A stretch of 64,000 nt of DNA from Deltaproteobacteria bacterium (GCA_016200545.1 JACQEO010000087.1:1-64000); one strand, 5' to 3'; counted from the stretch's first letter, positions 20,240 through 30,152 are shown. Notes: generated by a model not told the origin, from the sequence alone. Translations and numbers: made by a program.

Positions 20240-21145
20240 ATGACCAAATCCATCTGGATCGGGCTCGCCATCGCCATTCTTGTTGCCCCTACAACTCCGG
20301 CTCTTGCAGACCCCATCATTGCCGCGGCGGGCGATATCGCCTGTCGCCCGGCGACCGGGAATTTCAACAACGGTCTTGGAACGTCACACAAATGCCAAAT
20401 GCTGGCAACGTCACAGTTGCTAGCGAACGAAGGGCCCCTAGCGGCGATCCTCGCGCTGGGAGACAACCAGTATCCAAAAGGTGGCTTGGACGATTATCTT
20501 CAATCATACGCTCTCTCATGGGGACAAACGGATCTATTTGATCTGACCCATCCCGTTCCCGGAAACCATGAATATGGCACCCCCGGGGCTCGGGGATACT
20601 ATGAGTTTTTTGGCGCCAAAGCCGGCGACCCCCTCCAGGGATACTACAGTTTCGACATCGGCAGTTGGCATATCGTGGCTCTCAATTCCACCTGCAAAAA
20701 AGTGGGGGGGTGCGATGCGAGTAGCCCGCAGGCGCTGTGGTTGGCCGCCGATCTCGCCGCGCATCCTGCGCAATGCATATTAGCGTATGCGCATCATCCC
20801 ATGTTTTCATCTCAAGGGGGCTCAGTTAGACAACAGTATCGGGCGTATGCGCCTCTGCTGTACCAAGCACGAGCGGATATTTTTCTCTCCGGGCACCGTC
20901 ATATATATGGACGACTTCGACCTCAAAGTATCACCGGACAGTCTGACTCTTCAGGAATTCGGGAATTCATTGTTGGAACTGGGGGGAAGGATCTGCAGAA
21001 AGATCACGGAAGTTTCGAGGTGGTGAGCAACGCCGAATTTGGCGTGTTGTTTCTCACGCTCCATGAAACAGGATACGACTGGAACTTCGTTTCGATTGGT
21101 TCTGACGGTATTACCGATTCGGGAAGCGGCGCCTGCTCGCCCTAG
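20240..21145 (+). CDS. secreted metallophosphoesterase, probably acquired
   Basis: This 301-residue protein has a clear signal peptide (hydrophobic residues 4-17, cleavage after ALA23) and a calcineurin-like phosphoesterase domain. Metal-binding motifs are in order: GDIAC near residue 32, GDNQYPKGG near 76, GNHEYG near 111, the HHP pair near 190 and GHRHIYGR near 223. It would be an extracytoplasmic phosphatase or nuclease related to purple acid phosphatases; the substrate is unknown. The gene is markedly richer in A and T than its neighbours, with rare TTT, ATA and AGT codons. That suggests horizontal acquisition. A GGAAGGG ribosome binding site precedes the ATG. Confidence 0.9.
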   Translation: MTKSIWIGLAIAILVAPTTPALADPIIAAAGDIACRPATGNFNNGLGTSHKCQMLATSQLLANEGPLAAILALGDNQYPKGGLDDYLQSYALSWGQTDLFDLTHPVPGNHEYGTPGARGYYEFFGAKAGDPLQGYYSFDIGSWHIVALNSTCKKVGGCDASSPQALWLAADLAAHPAQCILAYAHHPMFSSQGGSVRQQYRAYAPLLYQARADIFLSGHRHIYGRLRPQSITGQSDSSGIREFIVGTGGKDLQKDHGSFEVVSNAEFGVLFLTLHETGYDWNFVSIGSDGITDSGSGACSP

Positions 21146-21149
21146 AGCC

Positions 21150-22520
21150 TCAGGCGCCGACCTCGCGCTTCACCTCGTCGAGCGTGCGTTCGACGATACC
21201 GCGATACTCAGCGAGCTTCTCTGGTGTGCTCGCCTCGAAACGCATCACGAGCACCGGCTGCGTATTGGAGGCGCGGATCAATCCCCAGCCCTCGGGGAAC
21301 TTCACGCGCACGCCGTCGACGTCGATGATGTCGTAGCCGGCCGTGCGGAAGCGCTCCTTCGCCTTCTCGGCGATCGAGAACTTGAGCGCGTCGGAGCAAT
21401 CGACGCGGATCTCGGGCGTGTTCACCACCGGCGGCAGGTCGGCGAGGAGGTCGGCGAGCGGGCGGCCGGCGCGCGCCACGATCTCGAGCATGCGGCAAGC
21501 TGCGTAGATCGCATCGTCGTAGCCGAAGTAGCGATCGGCGAAGAAAATGTGGCCGCTCATCTCGCCGCCGAGCGCGGCGTGCGTCTCCTTCATCTTCGCC
21601 TTCAGGAGCGAGTGGCCGGCCTTCCACATGATGCCGTGGCCGCCGCGCTTCTCGATGTCGTCGTAGAGGCGCTGCGAGCACTTGACCTCGGAGACGATCA
21701 CCGCGCCGGGCTGGCGGGAAAGAATGTCGCGCTCGAAGATGATGAGCATCTCGTCGCCCCAATAGATGCGCCCGGTGTGGTCGACGAGCCCGACGCGGTC
21801 GGCGTCGCCGTCGAAGGCGATGCCGAGATCGGCGCCGTCGGCGCGCACGGTGGCGATCAGATCGCGCACGTTCTCCTCGACGGTCGGATCGGGATGGTGG
21901 TTGGGAAAACGCCCGTCGGGCTCGGAGAAGATCGCATGCGTATCGCACCCCATCGCCTCGACGATGCGGGGCGCGACCGGACCGGCGGTGCCGTTCCCGG
22001 AGTCGACGACGATCTTCAAGCGGCGCGGCAAGGTGCCGAACTGACGAATCAGATGGTCTTGATACGCCGGAATGATCTTGTACCGCTCCTCCTTGCCGCG
22101 CGCCGCGGCGCTCGGAAACTTGCCGGCCTCGATGATGCGACGGAGCTCTTGAATGTCCTCTCCGTGGATCGTCGTCTTGCCGACGCAGATCTTGAAGCCG
22201 TTCTGGTCGTGAGGGTTGTGGCTGCCCGTTATCTGGACGGCGCCGTCGACCTCGAGGTGGAAGAGCGAGAAGTAGACGAGCGGCGTCGGGCACATGCCGA
22301 TGTCGACGACGTCGAGACCCGCCGTCCTGAGGCCGTCTTTCAGGGCGTCGGCATACTTGTCGGAAGTGAGACGGCAGTCGCGCCCGACGGTGACGCGACG
22401 GACGCCGCGCGCGGCGACGAACGCGGCGTACGCGAGGCCGAGCCGGCGCGCGAAGTCGACGTCGTAGTCGCGGTCGGCGACGCCGCGGATGTCGTACTCT
22501 CGGAAGATCGCTGGATTCAT
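21150..22520 (-). CDS. algC: phosphomannomutase/phosphoglucomutase
   Basis: This 456-residue alpha-D-phosphohexomutase of the AlgC/ManB type interconverts hexose 1- and 6-phosphates for lipopolysaccharide, exopolysaccharide or glycogen precursors. Domain motifs are in order: FREYDIRGV at residues 6-14, the phosphoserine loop ITGSHNPHDQNGFK near 97, the metal loop FDGDADRVG near 235, the sugar loop GGEMSGHIFF near 316 and the phosphate loop near 430 (RASNTQPVLVMRFE). Its ATG overlaps the pdxA stop, and it ends four bases from the convergent phosphoesterase gene. Confidence 0.95.
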   Translation of the reverse strand: MNPAIFREYDIRGVADRDYDVDFARRLGLAYAAFVAARGVRRVTVGRDCRLTSDKYADALKDGLRTAGLDVVDIGMCPTPLVYFSLFHLEVDGAVQITGSHNPHDQNGFKICVGKTTIHGEDIQELRRIIEAGKFPSAAARGKEERYKIIPAYQDHLIRQFGTLPRRLKIVVDSGNGTAGPVAPRIVEAMGCDTHAIFSEPDGRFPNHHPDPTVEENVRDLIATVRADGADLGIAFDGDADRVGLVDHTGRIYWGDEMLIIFERDILSRQPGAVIVSEVKCSQRLYDDIEKRGGHGIMWKAGHSLLKAKMKETHAALGGEMSGHIFFADRYFGYDDAIYAACRMLEIVARAGRPLADLLADLPPVVNTPEIRVDCSDALKFSIAEKAKERFRTAGYDIIDVDGVRVKFPEGWGLIRASNTQPVLVMRFEASTPEKLAEYRGIVERTLDEVKREVGA

Positions 22521-23569
22521 CGTGCCTGTCTCCGTCGCGCACCGGCGAGGCGCGCTCTTGTCGGCCGTCGAGCTGGGGTCGCCGCGTCGACCATGCGCGC
22601 GGCGAGGAGGATCGCCGCCGCCATGCTGCCCGGATCAGCGGCGCCGGTTCCCGCGATGTCGTAGGCAGTACCGTGATCCGGCGAGGTACGCAGGATCGGC
22701 AGACCCATCGTGACGTTCACACCGTCGTGGAAGTGCAAGAGCTTGAGCGGGATCAGTCCCTGATCGTGGTACATCGCGATCACGGCGTCGAATTCGCCGC
22801 TCACGGCGCGGAAGAAGAGCGAGTCGGCGGGATACGGGCCGCTGGCGCGCACGCCCGTGCGGCACGCGCGGCGCACCGCCGGCGCGATGATCTTCGCTTC
22901 TTCGCTGCCGAAGAGACCGCCTTCCCCGGCATGCGGGTTCAGGCCCGCGACGGCGAGGCGCGGCTGCGGCAGGCGATGGTAGCGGCGGAGGTGTTCGTCG
23001 GCGATCAGGATAGTCCGCGTGACCTTGCGCACGTCGAGGGCGCGCGGCACCGCCGCGAGCGCGAGGTGCATGGTGACGAGGACGACGCGGAGGCGCTCGC
23101 CGGCGAGCATCATACGCACCTCGGGCGCGCCCGTGAGCTCGCGCAGGAGCTCGGTGTGACCGCTGATCGGAAAGCCGGCGCGCGTCACCCAGGCCTTGTT
23201 GATCGGCGCGGTGACGATCGCGTCGACGGCGCCCGCCATGGCGAGCCGCGCCGCGGCCTCGACGTACTGGTACGACGCCCTCCCGCCCTCGATCGTCGGC
23301 CGTCCGGGACGCCGCGCGCGCGCGCCGAGCGTCGACACCGGCAGCAGCGCCGCGGCGCCGCGCGGCTCGGCCGCGAGCTTCGCCTCGTCGAGGATCTCGA
23401 GGGCCAGCCGTTCCCCGAGACGCGTCGCCGTCTCGCGCAGGGTCTCACGGTCGCCGATCACGACCGGGCGGCAGGCGGCGCGGACGTCGGGACGCGCCAG
23501 CGCCTTCACCACGATCTCGGGGCCGACGCCCGCGGGATCGCCGAGCGTGATGCCGAGGCGGGGTGTCAC
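22517..23569 (-). CDS. pdxA: 4-hydroxythreonine-4-phosphate dehydrogenase
   Basis: This 350-residue PdxA carries out the oxidation in the DXP-dependent vitamin B6 pathway. Motifs: GITLGDPAGVGPEI near the start, the metal-binding His in SGHTELL near residue 135, GLNPHAGEGGLFG near 210, MYHDQGLIPLK near 266 and SPDHGTAYDIAGTG near 298. The C-terminal 20 residues are an arginine-rich extension beyond the family core. The GTG start overlaps the upstream isomerase stop (GTGA), and the stop overlaps the next ATG. The pairing with a SurA-like gene echoes the surA-pdxA linkage of enterobacteria. Confidence 0.96.
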   Translation of the reverse strand: MTPRLGITLGDPAGVGPEIVVKALARPDVRAACRPVVIGDRETLRETATRLGERLALEILDEAKLAAEPRGAAALLPVSTLGARARRPGRPTIEGGRASYQYVEAAARLAMAGAVDAIVTAPINKAWVTRAGFPISGHTELLRELTGAPEVRMMLAGERLRVVLVTMHLALAAVPRALDVRKVTRTILIADEHLRRYHRLPQPRLAVAGLNPHAGEGGLFGSEEAKIIAPAVRRACRTGVRASGPYPADSLFFRAVSGEFDAVIAMYHDQGLIPLKLLHFHDGVNVTMGLPILRTSPDHGTAYDIAGTGAADPGSMAAAILLAARMVDAATPARRPTRARLAGARRRQAR

Positions 23570-24624
23570 AGCAGGATCTCGACGTGATACTTCGCGCGCA
23601 GGTCTTGCTTCAGCCAGCGGTCGTACCGCTCTTCCATGGTCTCCCGGTAGAGCTTCTCGCGGATGTCGTCGGAGACGTCGGCGAGCGGCTTATGCGCCTC
23701 GCCCGAGCGCTGCTCCACCTTGAGGATGTGGTAGCCGCTGTCGGTCTCGATGACGTCGCTCACCTCGCCCGGCTTGAGCGCGAATGCCGCCTTCTCGAAC
23801 TCCGCTTGCATCTGTCCGCGCGCGATCTCGCCGATGTCGCCGCCCTCGTCGACGGCGGGACCCTGCGAGTGCGCCTTCGCGAGCGCGGCGAAGTCCTTGC
23901 CGCCGGCGGCCTCCTTGCGCACGCGCTCGGCTTCGGCGCGAATCGTCGCCTTCTGCTCGGGTGTCGCGCCTGACGGCGCGAGGAACGAGATCAGCCGGAC
24001 GTGCGCCTTCGCGGGCGTCCCGTAGTCGTCGAGATGTTCCTTGTAATAGCGCTCGACCTCCTCGGGGGAGACGTTCACCTTGTTGCGGATCTCTTTGTTG
24101 ATCAGCGCCGCGCGCTCGATGTCGGTGCGCACCTGGGCACGGTAGGCCTCCCACGTGAGCCCCTGCTGCACCAGCGCCTGCTTGAGCTGCGCGTCGTCGA
24201 GCTTGTTCCGCTCTTTGATCGACTCGATGTAGGCGTCGACCTGCTGATCGGTCGCGGCAACGCCTTGCTCTTGGATCTGCTTGTGCACGATCTTCTCGAG
24301 GACGAGCTCGTCGAGCATCGCCCGGTCGTCCCCGGGAACGTCGCCGGCCGCGCCCCCCCGCTGGTGCATCTGTTCCGCGAACGTGTGCAGCTCGAAGAGC
24401 GTCACGGGCTCGCCGTCGATGGTGGCGACAATGCGGTTCACGACCTCGGGGGCGAGGAGCGTCGGGTCGGCCGCAGCTTTCTTCGCCGTCGGCTCCACCG
24501 CCGGGGGCTTCGCCGCGGCCCGCCGCGGGGTCGTCCGCGCCGGCGCGAGCACGGGCGCGCCACCGATCGCCACGACCGCGCCCAGCACCGTCATCCACAC
24601 TACGCTTCGCCACCCAGGTGTCAT
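23566..24624 (-). CDS. SurA/PpiC-type periplasmic peptidyl-prolyl isomerase
   Basis: This 352-residue exported chaperone has a signal peptide-like start (MTPGWRSVVWMTVLGAVVAI), a linker, a SurA N-terminal helical domain at about residues 60-190 (VVNRIVATIDGEPVTLFEL) and one parvulin domain at about 205-310 (AHVRLISF, DEGGDIGEIARGQM, SGYHILKVEQR). It would help fold outer-membrane proteins. The ATG at 24624 overlaps the mfd stop; an ATG five codons upstream is the alternative. E. coli SurA has two parvulin domains, so this is the short form. Confidence 0.9.
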   Translation of the reverse strand: MTPGWRSVVWMTVLGAVVAIGGAPVLAPARTTPRRAAAKPPAVEPTAKKAAADPTLLAPEVVNRIVATIDGEPVTLFELHTFAEQMHQRGGAAGDVPGDDRAMLDELVLEKIVHKQIQEQGVAATDQQVDAYIESIKERNKLDDAQLKQALVQQGLTWEAYRAQVRTDIERAALINKEIRNKVNVSPEEVERYYKEHLDDYGTPAKAHVRLISFLAPSGATPEQKATIRAEAERVRKEAAGGKDFAALAKAHSQGPAVDEGGDIGEIARGQMQAEFEKAAFALKPGEVSDVIETDSGYHILKVEQRSGEAHKPLADVSDDIREKLYRETMEERYDRWLKQDLRAKYHVEILL

Positions 24625-27600
24625 ACCAATCTCCCGCATAGCGCCTTCAGCTCGGCGATCAATCCATCCGCGTCGCGCTCGACCGGACGATAGCCGAGGC
24701 GGGAATCGGGGAAAAGCTGCACGCGGCCCTTCTCTTGGCGTGCGAGCGCCAAGAGCGTGTCGGCCCGGACTTGTGTCTCCGGATGGAATTCGAGAACCAC
24801 CATCTCGCCGCGCACCCGCGCTGCCGTCACCAGCAGATCTTTCAGCGCCCGTCGCAGGTCCATGACACGCAGGAGGGTGTCCACCAAGGGCGGCAGCGGG
24901 CCGAAGCGGTCCTGCATCTCGTCGGCGATCGCCGTGAGGTCGTCGCCGCGGCGATCGCCGGCGAGGCGCTTGTAGAGGATGAGTCGCTGGTTCACGTCCT
25001 CGACGTAGGAGTCGGGGATGTACGCGGGAATGCCGAGCTGGATCTCCGGCTCCACCTCGGCGGTCAGGGTCTCGCCGCGTACCTCGCGCACCGCCTCCTC
25101 CATCATCTGCGTGTAGAGCTCGAAGCCGACGGCGGTGATGTGGCCGGACTGCTGCTTGCCGAGCATGTTGCCGGCGCCGCGGATCTCGAGGTCGTGCGCC
25201 GCGAGCCGGAATCCACCGCCGAGCTCGTCGAGCTCCTGGAGAGCCTGCAGACGTTTGTGGGCGTCCTTGCCGATCAGGTGCTCGCCGGGAATGAGCAGGT
25301 ACGCGTAGGCGCGTAGGTTCGAGCGGCCGACGCGGCCGCGCAACTGGTAGAGCTGCGCCAGGCCGAAGGTGTCGGCGCGGTTGATGATGATCGTGTTGGC
25401 GCGCGGGATGTCGAGGCCGGACTCGATGATCGCCGAGCAGACCAGCACGTTGGCGCGTACGTGCATGAAGTCGTCCATCACCTGCTCGAGCTGGCGTTCG
25501 CCCATCTGCCCGTGGGCGACGACGATCGTCGCTTCGGGCACGAGCTCGCGCAGGTGCGCCGCTTGCCGGTCGATCGACTCGACGCGGTTGTGGACGAAGA
25601 ACACCTGCCCGCCGCGGCGGATCTCGCGCAGCATCGCGTCCCGCACCACGTGGTCCTCGGCGCGCGTGACGTACGTGCGGATCGCCAGCCTGTCTTGCGG
25701 AGGGCTCTCGATGACCGAGAGGTCGCGAATTCCCGAGAGCGCCATCTGCAGCGTGCGCGGGATCGGCGTCGCGGTGAGCGTGAGGACGTGCACCAGCGCC
25801 CGGAGAGCCTTGATGCGCTCCTTGTCGCGCACGCCGAAGCGGTGTTCCTCGTCGATGACGAGGAGGCCGAGGCGCTTCACCTGCACGTCCTTCTGCAGCA
25901 GGCGATGCGTGCCGACGACGATGTCGATCGTGCCCGTGGCGAGTCCCGCGATGGTCTCGGCGTTCTCCTGCTTGGAGCGGAAGCGCGACAGCATCTCGAT
26001 GCGCAGCGGATAGCCTGCGAAGCGCGCGCACAGGGTGTCGAAGTGCTGTTGCGCGAGCACCGTCGTCGGTACCAGCACCGCGACCTGCCGCCCCGCCATG
26101 GCGACGACGAAGGCGGCGCGCATCGCGACCTCGGTCTTGCCGAAGCCGACGTCGCCGCAGACGAGGCGATCCATCGGCCGCTCGCCGGCGAGGTCGACGA
26201 GCACCTCGTCGATCGCGCGCCCCTGATCGGGGGTCTCGTCGAAGGGAAACCGCGCTTCGAACTCCCGGTAGAGCGGATCGCCGCTCTCGTAGCTCTCCCC
26301 CGCGAGCACCCGGCGCTTGGCGCCGACGTCGACGAGCTCGCGCGCCATCGAGAGTAGCGCCTCACGCGTCTTCGCCTTGACGCGCTCCCACGACGTTCCG
26401 CCGAGCTTGTCGAGCGCCGGTTTCGCGCCCTCCCCTCCTCCGACGTACTTCTGCGCGAGATTAATGCGATCGACGGGGAGGTAGAGCCGGTCGCCGCCCA
26501 GGTACTCGAGGTGCAGGTAGTCGCCCTCGGTGCCGGCAACCGCGAGGTGCTTCAAGCCGCGATAGAGGCCGATGCCGTGATCGACGTGCACGACGTAGTC
26601 GTCGGCCTTGAGCTCGGCGAGGCTCGAGAGAACGTCGGCGGCGCGCACCGTGCGCGTCCGGCGCTGCGCGCGCCGTTCGCCGAAGATCTCCTCCTCGCCG
26701 ATGAAGACCCAGGGCTCCGTCGGCATGCGGAAGCCCTGCGAGAGCGCGCCGTCGACGATCGCCGGCGTCCGCTCGCGCGCCGCGAGGAGCGCCGGCACCG
26801 GCTCGGTCGCGAGCGTCGCGTGCACCTCGTGCTGCTCGAGGAGCTTCTGCAGACGCGTACGCTGCGCCGCGCTCGGCACCGCCATCAGCACCCGGCGACC
26901 CTCCGCCGCGAAGCTGCGGATGCGGTCGGCGAGCGGCTTCATCGACGGCGTCGTCTGCGTAGCGCGCGCGGTCGCCAAGTCGGAGAGCACGTAGCAGGTG
27001 AGCCGCGCGTGCCCGGCCGCGCCGCCGATACCGACGAGCGGATCGAGCTCGACGGTCGGGAGCGGCGCCGTCGCGGCACGCACGTCGGCCGGCACGAGGA
27101 AGAGGCGCTCGGGCGGCGCGAAGAAGCGCCGCGCTTGCTCCGCCTCCACCGCATGCGCGACGGCCGACTCCCACGCCGCGTCGAGACCGCTCTCGACGCG
27201 CGCCGGCTCGTCGAGCCAGAGGCGCGTGCCCTCCGGAAGGTAGTCGAAGATCGTCGCGAGATTCTCGTAGACGTAGGGCGCCAGGAACTCGATACCCGGC
27301 ACGAAGAGGCCGTGCTCGAGCGCGTCGCTGAGCGCGTGCCGCTCGAGGCGCGCCATGCCGATCTCGAGCGCGCGGGTCTCGACCGCGCGCCGCGCTTCCG
27401 TGGCACCGAGATGCGCGAGCGAGACCTCGCGCACGGGCAACAGCACGAGCTCCTCGCGCGAATCGCGCGAGCGCTGCGAGTCGGGATCGAAGGTCCGAAT
27501 GCGCTCGATGCGATCGCCTTCCATCTCGAGACGGAGCGGCAGCGGCTCGAGCGCCGGGTAGACGTCGACCAGCCCGCCGCGCACGCTGAACTCGCCGCGA

Positions 27601-28133
27601 TCCTCGACCAGCGACACCCGCTGATAGCCCCACGAGGTGAGGTGCGCCGCGAGCGCGTCGATCGCGACCTCGTCGCCCTCGACGAGGTAGCGCACCGCCG
27701 CGGTGAGCACCGCGCGCGGTGGCACACGTTGCGCGAGCGCGTCGGGCGTCGCGACGACGATCGGCGCCCGCCCTTGCAGCAGGTGAAAGAGCGCCGCGAT
27801 TCGGTCCGTGACCACCGCCGCCGACGGTGACACCGGCTCGAACGGCGCCACGTCCCAGCCCGGAAAGAGGTGGACTCGCCGCTCGAGCGCCGGCGTCGAC
27901 GCGCTCTCGCCGAGAAAGAGCGTGAGGTCGGATGCCAGCGCCTCGGCTGCGGCAGCCTCCGGTGCGACTACGAGCAACGGCGCCGGGTGCGCGCGATACG
28001 CCTCCGCGACGAAAAACGCGCGTCCCCCGCCACGCAAGCCTTCGACGCGCAGCGGCCGCCCGGCGGTGACCGCCGCCGCACGCCGCGCCACGTCCTCGAT
28101 CGAGGGACCCTCCTCCTCTGGGAGACGGTGCAT
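24621..28133 (-). CDS. mfd: transcription-repair coupling factor Mfd
   Basis: This 1170-residue protein is full length. Mfd removes RNA polymerase stalled at lesions and recruits UvrA. A UvrB-like N-terminal module spans about residues 30-350 (SVRGGLVDVYP). The RNA-polymerase interaction/CarD-like domain is near 480-560 (DYVVHVDHGIGLYRGL). The RecG-like translocase has Walker A CGDVGFGKTEVAMRAAF near 625, DEEHRFGV near 727, LTATPIPRTL near 758, and QLRGRVGRS in motif VI. The TRCF C-terminal domain follows. It heads the mfd-isomerase-pdxA-algC overlap chain. Confidence 0.97.
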   Translation of the reverse strand: MHRLPEEEGPSIEDVARRAAAVTAGRPLRVEGLRGGGRAFFVAEAYRAHPAPLLVVAPEAAAAEALASDLTLFLGESASTPALERRVHLFPGWDVAPFEPVSPSAAVVTDRIAALFHLLQGRAPIVVATPDALAQRVPPRAVLTAAVRYLVEGDEVAIDALAAHLTSWGYQRVSLVEDRGEFSVRGGLVDVYPALEPLPLRLEMEGDRIERIRTFDPDSQRSRDSREELVLLPVREVSLAHLGATEARRAVETRALEIGMARLERHALSDALEHGLFVPGIEFLAPYVYENLATIFDYLPEGTRLWLDEPARVESGLDAAWESAVAHAVEAEQARRFFAPPERLFLVPADVRAATAPLPTVELDPLVGIGGAAGHARLTCYVLSDLATARATQTTPSMKPLADRIRSFAAEGRRVLMAVPSAAQRTRLQKLLEQHEVHATLATEPVPALLAARERTPAIVDGALSQGFRMPTEPWVFIGEEEIFGERRAQRRTRTVRAADVLSSLAELKADDYVVHVDHGIGLYRGLKHLAVAGTEGDYLHLEYLGGDRLYLPVDRINLAQKYVGGGEGAKPALDKLGGTSWERVKAKTREALLSMARELVDVGAKRRVLAGESYESGDPLYREFEARFPFDETPDQGRAIDEVLVDLAGERPMDRLVCGDVGFGKTEVAMRAAFVVAMAGRQVAVLVPTTVLAQQHFDTLCARFAGYPLRIEMLSRFRSKQENAETIAGLATGTIDIVVGTHRLLQKDVQVKRLGLLVIDEEHRFGVRDKERIKALRALVHVLTLTATPIPRTLQMALSGIRDLSVIESPPQDRLAIRTYVTRAEDHVVRDAMLREIRRGGQVFFVHNRVESIDRQAAHLRELVPEATIVVAHGQMGERQLEQVMDDFMHVRANVLVCSAIIESGLDIPRANTIIINRADTFGLAQLYQLRGRVGRSNLRAYAYLLIPGEHLIGKDAHKRLQALQELDELGGGFRLAAHDLEIRGAGNMLGKQQSGHITAVGFELYTQMMEEAVREVRGETLTAEVEPEIQLGIPAYIPDSYVEDVNQRLILYKRLAGDRRGDDLTAIADEMQDRFGPLPPLVDTLLRVMDLRRALKDLLVTAARVRGEMVVLEFHPETQVRADTLLALARQEKGRVQLFPDSRLGYRPVERDADGLIAELKALCGRLV

Positions 28134-28206
28134 ACACGACCGCCCACCAAGGCCGTCGCGACCCGGTGGGGAGAAGCGTCAAGCTACCAACGCCGTCCCC
28201 ACGCCG

Positions 28207-28226
28207 CAACGCCGCCCGCGGCGTTG
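28207..28226. terminator. GC hairpin between the PfkB kinase gene and mfd
   Basis: CAACGCCG and CGGCGTTG form a perfect 8-bp stem with a CCCG loop, in the 136-base gap between two minus-strand genes. No T-run follows on either strand, so an intrinsic terminator is only possible. It may reduce read-through from the kinase gene into mfd. Confidence 0.35.
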
Positions 28227-28269
28227 GTGGGTGGTGCTCAAGCCGCCACTACCGCGCGTTACGCCGTCG

Positions 28270-29214
28270 TCAGCACGGCGGAAGACCCGTCATCAACGTC
28301 TCCGCCGCGGCGACCGTGGGAATCCCCGGGCGGCCGCCCACCTGCGTGCACTTGAGCGCGGCGGCGGCGTTCGCGAAGCGCAGCGCGCGCTCGAGGGGCC
28401 AGTCGGCAAGCATCCCGTAGATGAAGGCGGCGTGGAAGACGTCACCGGCGCCCGTCGAGTCGACGCTGCGAACGGCGTATGCGGGGACGCGCAGCGTGCC
28501 CGCGCGCGAGCGCGCGACGACGCCGGCGGCGCCGAGCGTGATGGCGACGATGGGCGCACTGGTCGCGGCGGCGAGGCACTCGATCGCGCGCTCGGGCTCC
28601 ACGACACCGGTGAACTGCTCGGCGAACTCGTGCGAGACGATGACGACGTCGCTCGCGGCGATGAGCCGCTCGACGGCTCCCGAGCGGGTGTCGAGGTCGA
28701 CGACGACGGGTATGCCGGCGCCGCGCGCCCACTCGGCGGCGGCGAGCGCGGCGGCGAGGTCGTAGCCGTCGAGGTGGAGCACGCGGCCGGCGGTCACGAG
28801 GTCGTGGCGCAGCTCGTCGGGCTCGAGGACGAGCGTCGCCGGACGGTGCATGAGGACGGTGCGCTCGCCGGACGCCTGATCGACGAGGATGACGGCCATT
28901 TGGTTGGCGACGCCGCGGCGCTGCACGGCGCCCGCCAAGTCGACACCCTCCTCCGCGAGCGAACGTCGCGACAGCTCGCCGATGATGCCGTCGCCGAAGC
29001 TGCCGATGTACGCCGTACGACAGCCCCAGCGCTGCAACGCCACCATCGCGGTCGCGACCTGTCCGCCCGGCTGGCAGGCGTACGACGTCATTTGCAGCTT
29101 GCTGTTGAACGTCGGGAACGTCGCGACCGTGCACAGGTGATCCACGGCGTTCAGGCCGACGCCGACGACGTCGAACGGCCGCCCGGCCGGCACGCTGATG
29201 CCGACCTCGCGCAT
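28270..29214 (-). CDS. PfkB-family carbohydrate kinase
   Basis: This 314-residue ribokinase-fold protein has VVGVGLNAVDHL near residue 16, the substrate-binding CQPGGQVATAMVALQRWG near 47 and the ATP/anion-hole motif SVDSTGAGDVFHAAFIYG near 245 with catalytic Asp in GAGD. The family phosphorylates sugars or nucleosides such as ribose, fructose or adenosine; the substrate here cannot be told from sequence alone. The ATG shares one base with the preceding stop (TGATG), so it is translationally coupled to the DUF1573-like gene. Confidence 0.9.
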   Translation of the reverse strand: MREVGISVPAGRPFDVVGVGLNAVDHLCTVATFPTFNSKLQMTSYACQPGGQVATAMVALQRWGCRTAYIGSFGDGIIGELSRRSLAEEGVDLAGAVQRRGVANQMAVILVDQASGERTVLMHRPATLVLEPDELRHDLVTAGRVLHLDGYDLAAALAAAEWARGAGIPVVVDLDTRSGAVERLIAASDVVIVSHEFAEQFTGVVEPERAIECLAAATSAPIVAITLGAAGVVARSRAGTLRVPAYAVRSVDSTGAGDVFHAAFIYGMLADWPLERALRFANAAAALKCTQVGGRPGIPTVAAAETLMTGLPPC

Positions 29215-30152
29215 CAGGCGCCGCCGTCGCGGACCGGAATGGTCACCAGGGGCTCGTCGGCGTCGCTGGTGTGGAGACGGATCGCGCCGCCCTCGGCGGC
29301 GAGACGGCCGCGGGCGCGCAGCACGAGCCGAAACTCCCGTCCCGGCGCCGTCGTTTGTAGATCTGCCGTGAGGCCGGGCGGCACCTCGACCGCCGTGATC
29401 TCGAAGGGCGTCGCACCGACGTTCTTCAGCGCGATCGGCGGCGGCGCGCCCGCCGTGACCTCGCGCGGCAGTGTCACCTCGGCGGGAAACGCGAGCACGC
29501 TGCGATACCCGATGCCGCTCACCGGAACGGCATCCGCCCCCCCACCGAGCGCGAGCGTGCCACGAAACGGTCCCGCCGCGCGCGGCGCGAAGCGGACACG
29601 CACGACGCGGCGCCCGTCGGCACGCGACGGGCGCTCCTCGATCTGGAGCTCGGGCTCGCGCGCGATCGGCAGCGCGTCCGCCGCGTTGGCGTCGTCTACG
29701 GGCAACGCGAGGTCGCGGCTGGCGCTGGCACCTACGGACACATAGCCGAAGTAGAGCGCCGGCGGCTCGACCATGACGCGGCCGTTCTCCGGCAGCGTGA
29801 ACCCCACCACCACCTCGGAGCGTTCGCGGTCGCTCGACGAGAGACGGATCTCGCGCGGACGCGCCGTCGCGTCCCCGCCGCTCCGGCAGCGCACGACGAG
29901 CGTCGCGCGCTCGCCGCCCGCGAGCGCATCCGGCAACGCCGCGCCGAGACGGCATCCGCAGTCGAGTCGTACGCCGTGGAGCAGTAGCTCCCGCGCGCCC
30001 GCATTCCGCATCTCGACGCGCGCGATCACCGTGCGCGACGGACCCGCTTCGGTGGCGACGGCGCCGAGCTCGAGGCGCGCCGGGGATGCGGCACCGCAGG
30101 CGGCGGTAAGCATCAGCAGCACGGCGGCGGTGGTGCGCCGCGGGTGCGTCAC
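29214..30152 (-). CDS. DUF1573-like lipoprotein with two Ig-like domains
   Basis: This 312-residue protein has a lipoprotein signal ending in LTAAC (Cys19). The region after it has the DUF1573 pattern: a beta sandwich with a CGC motif in RLDCGCRLGAALPDA near residue 65. A second beta-sandwich half runs from about 130 to 310. Such proteins are exported and thought to be structural or chaperone-like, with no defined activity. Its start overlaps the aroQ stop (ATGA). Confidence 0.75.
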   Translation of the reverse strand: MTHPRRTTAAVLLMLTAACGAASPARLELGAVATEAGPSRTVIARVEMRNAGARELLLHGVRLDCGCRLGAALPDALAGGERATLVVRCRSGGDATARPREIRLSSSDRERSEVVVGFTLPENGRVMVEPPALYFGYVSVGASASRDLALPVDDANAADALPIAREPELQIEERPSRADGRRVVRVRFAPRAAGPFRGTLALGGGADAVPVSGIGYRSVLAFPAEVTLPREVTAGAPPPIALKNVGATPFEITAVEVPPGLTADLQTTAPGREFRLVLRARGRLAAEGGAIRLHTSDADEPLVTIPVRDGGA

